Below, piece by piece: positions 14,063-15,109 of a DNA stretch of 15,109 bases (position 1 is its first letter; each line of letters starts with the position of its first letter). The position numbers were made by a program, and so were the translations under genes. Below the pieces are notes generated by a model that did not search any database, was not told the origin of the DNA, and saw only the letters and a program-made list of their open reading frames with translations. This stretch comes from JBOGWP01 sp050693875 (lineage in GTDB: Bacteria > Actinomycetota > CADDZG01 > JAHWKV01 > JBOGWP01), in NCBI GenBank assembly GCA_050693875.1, contig JBOGWP010000041.1, positions 1 to 15,109 of the forward strand, written 5' to 3'.

Positions 14063-14926
14063 TCACCGGACCTGTGCGCCCCGGAGGTCCCAGGAGGGCG
14101 CCAGCACGTCCCACCCCTCGGGTGCCAGCTCCCGCGCAACCCTTCTGCACGCGTCCAGCGCGCTCACCTCCACGAGGCAGAGGAGCGACGGGCCGGCGCC
14201 CGAGAGGACGGCCGCGATCCCCTTGGCGCGCAGCGCGTCGAGCAATTCGTGGCTCTCCGGCATGAGCGGCAGCCGGTAGGGCTGGTGCAGCCGGTCCTCG
14301 GTGGCCATCATCAGCGCATCCGGAGGCTCCATGCCGCCGAGCACCGCGACCAGGGCAGCGGCCGACGCGGCGTTGGCCACCGCATCGGCGCGGGGCACCT
14401 CCGCAGGCAGGACCGCTCTGGCCTCGACGGTTCGGAACGGCTCCGGCGCCACGAGCACGATCGGGCAGATCCGAGGCGTGGGGTCGAGATGGAGCCAGCC
14501 CTCGCGCGAGGCCACCACCACGCCGCCGAACAGCGCCGGCAGGACGTTGTCGGCATGGCCCTCGATCCGGACGGCCAGCCCGGCCAGCTCGGCGGCGGGC
14601 AAGCCGAGGTCCCCGAGCTCCTGCGCCGCCACGAGCCCGGCCACGATCGCCGACGCCGAGGCTCCCAGCCCTCGCGCCGACGGGTAGGTCTCGAGCACCT
14701 CGACCCGCACGGGCGGCGCCTCCCGGCCGGCGGCCTCGTAGGCGGCGCGGAACGCTCGGTGGGTGAGGTTGCGGTCGGGTGGGCGCAGCGTCCCCTTCCC
14801 GGCGACCTCGGGTGCGGCGGCGCCCTCGACCCGGACGCGGAGGTAGACCTCGATCGCGGCGCCGAGGCAGTCGAACCCGGGCCCGAGGTTGGCCGCCGAG
14901 GCGGGGACGCGGACCTCGACGTCCAT
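14063..14926 (-). CDS. thrB: Homoserine kinase
   Basis: A 287-aa GHMP-family kinase that phosphorylates homoserine to O-phosphohomoserine, the last step before threonine synthase. GHMP motifs are visible: PASAANLGPGFDCLG (8-22), the phosphate loop ARGLGASASA (84-93), EGHADNVLPALFGG (122-135) and LSGAGPSLL (241-249). Length is slightly short of the usual 300 or so but complete. ATG 14926 overlaps the stop of the unrecognised upstream frame as TGATG. In Actinomycetota the order hom-thrC-thrB-rho is common; here three sugar and phosphate genes separate thrB from rho. No leader peptide with Thr or Ile codon runs is visible upstream. Confidence 0.94.
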   Translation of the reverse strand: MDVEVRVPASAANLGPGFDCLGAAIEVYLRVRVEGAAAPEVAGKGTLRPPDRNLTHRAFRAAYEAAGREAPPVRVEVLETYPSARGLGASASAIVAGLVAAQELGDLGLPAAELAGLAVRIEGHADNVLPALFGGVVVASREGWLHLDPTPRICPIVLVAPEPFRTVEARAVLPAEVPRADAVANAASAAALVAVLGGMEPPDALMMATEDRLHQPYRLPLMPESHELLDALRAKGIAAVLSGAGPSLLCLVEVSALDACRRVARELAPEGWDVLAPSWDLRGAQVR

Positions 14927-15108
14927 CAGGAAGGCAAGGGGCCGCCTTCGGCGGCATCTGTCCCATACCGGCAGGGGGCCTCGCCCCCAGGCTCGGCGCT
15001 CTGCCGGGCCTTCCTGGACATGCGCCGGTCCGACCCTCCTCGGAAGACCTGACTCATTCGCACCACCTTCTGCATGTCGAGCAAGGCAGGCAAGGGGCCG
15101 CCTTCGGC
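14926..15108 (-). CDS. Unrecognised partial frame entering from the right edge
   Basis: A stop-free minus-strand frame of 60 codons ends in TGA at 14928-14926, overlapping the thrB ATG as TGATG. About 80% of its third positions are G or C. The visible C-terminal segment is basic in the middle (MSRKARQSAEPG) and contains the peptide AEGGPLP twice, at its two ends, because of a repeated 22-bp DNA element. Threonine synthase would be the expected upstream gene in this neighbourhood, but nothing here resembles a known ThrC C-terminus. The thrB frame is also open across this stretch, so lack of stops is weak evidence. It could be a real C-terminal extension or a non-coding repeat-rich spacer. Confidence 0.4.
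   Translation of the reverse strand, partial: AEGGPLPALLDMQKVVRMSQVFRGGSDRRMSRKARQSAEPGGEAPCRYGTDAAEGGPLPS
14932..14953. repeat. 22-bp direct repeat, copy 1, with internal palindrome
   Basis: Identical over 22 bp to 15088-15109. It contains the palindrome CCGCC-TTC-GGCGG (14942-14954). It lies 5 bp upstream of the thrB start codon, so the hairpin could sit over the thrB ribosome-binding region on the mRNA. Confidence 0.85.
14968..15007. other. Nested inverted repeats upstream of thrB
   Basis: The outer stem CCGGCAG (14968-14974) pairs with CTGCCGG (15001-15007). Inside, GGGGGC (14974-14979) pairs with GCCCCC (14983-14988) around CTC; base 14974 is claimed by both. The element would form a branched or extended GC-rich structure in the mRNA 40-80 nt ahead of thrB. 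No T-tract follows in the minus direction. Confidence 0.5.
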
Positions 15109-15109
15109 G
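15088..15109. repeat. 22-bp direct repeat, copy 2, truncated by window end
   Basis: Same 22 bp as 14932-14953, with 156 bp (52 codons) between the starts of the two copies. The repeat may continue beyond the window. The spacing is a multiple of three, so both copies encode the same peptide in the open minus-strand frame. Confidence 0.85.

Noticed and set aside
14044..14139. N-terminal extension of the debranching enzyme to 14139
   Set aside because: It overlaps the thrB C-terminus, is Gly/Arg-rich and matches no part of the family. GTG 14043 lies just after the thrB stop.
12151..14265. Plus-strand open frame of 704 codons
   Set aside because: Antisense to the debranching enzyme gene and thrB. 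It is stop-free only because of strong GC bias; no motif recognised.
13838..15052. Plus-strand open frame of 404 codons
   Set aside because: Antisense to thrB and the start of the debranching gene; Arg/Pro/Gly-rich with no domain.
14927..15060. Threonine-operon attenuator (leader peptide plus terminator)
   Set aside because: Hairpins are present, but there is no short frame rich in Thr or Ile codons and no T-tract in the minus direction.

Overview
The window is GC-rich DNA (roughly two thirds or more G+C by eye). It is dominated by one long leftward (minus-strand) gene block and has a short rightward and mixed region at the left end. The order thrB ... rho ... rpmE ... prfA-prmC-sua5 is the classic actinobacterial arrangement. 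Rho carries a long disordered, Arg-rich insertion, RpiB has the mycobacterial-type active site, and DUF5995 is largely actinobacterial. I therefore infer a deep-branching Actinomycetota, perhaps Thermoleophilia or Rubrobacteria-like. The class is not proven by what is visible here. No rRNA, tRNA, CRISPR array, insertion sequence or phage gene was seen.

Layout. Positions 1-1337 hold a long imperfect hairpin at the left edge, a DUF5995-like gene (+), a 70-residue hypothetical gene (-) with its own intrinsic terminator, and a 95-residue hypothetical gene (+). The last of these converges on the big minus-strand block at a GC-rich hairpin. Reading the block in its own direction, right to left, the genes are: an unrecognised partial frame running in from the right edge; thrB (homoserine kinase); a bacterial/archaeal-type amylo-alpha-1,6-glucosidase; cyclic 2,3-diphosphoglycerate synthetase; 2-phosphoglycerate kinase; rho; a membrane-anchored zinc-ribbon protein; a two-TM protein; rpmE (L31); a DUF1385/YqhQ membrane protein; prfA (RF1); prmC; sua5/yrdC; rpiB; and a YdhR-like domain fused to a histone-H1-like Lys/Ala/Pro tail.

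How the genes fit together. Most of the block is translation housekeeping: RF1, the methylase for its GGQ glutamine, the t6A enzyme Sua5, L31, and termination factor Rho. Several junctions overlap by one to four bases (ATGA, TGATG), which implies translational coupling. The unusual part is the three-gene cassette at 9422-14043, inserted between thrB and rho. Two of its genes match the complete two-step route known from hyperthermophilic methanogens: 2-phosphoglycerate to 2,3-bisphosphoglycerate to cyclic 2,3-diphosphoglycerate. The third gene is a glycogen debranching enzyme that could supply carbon to glycolysis. This suggests that the bacterium makes the archaeal thermolyte or phosphagen cDPG, or a relative of it, from glycogen-derived 2-phosphoglycerate.

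Other noteworthy items are the YdhR/H1-tail fusion encoded over a 36-bp tandem repeat, a pair of identical 22-bp palindrome-bearing repeats upstream of thrB, and the unexplained zinc-ribbon and two-TM gene pair between rho and rpmE.
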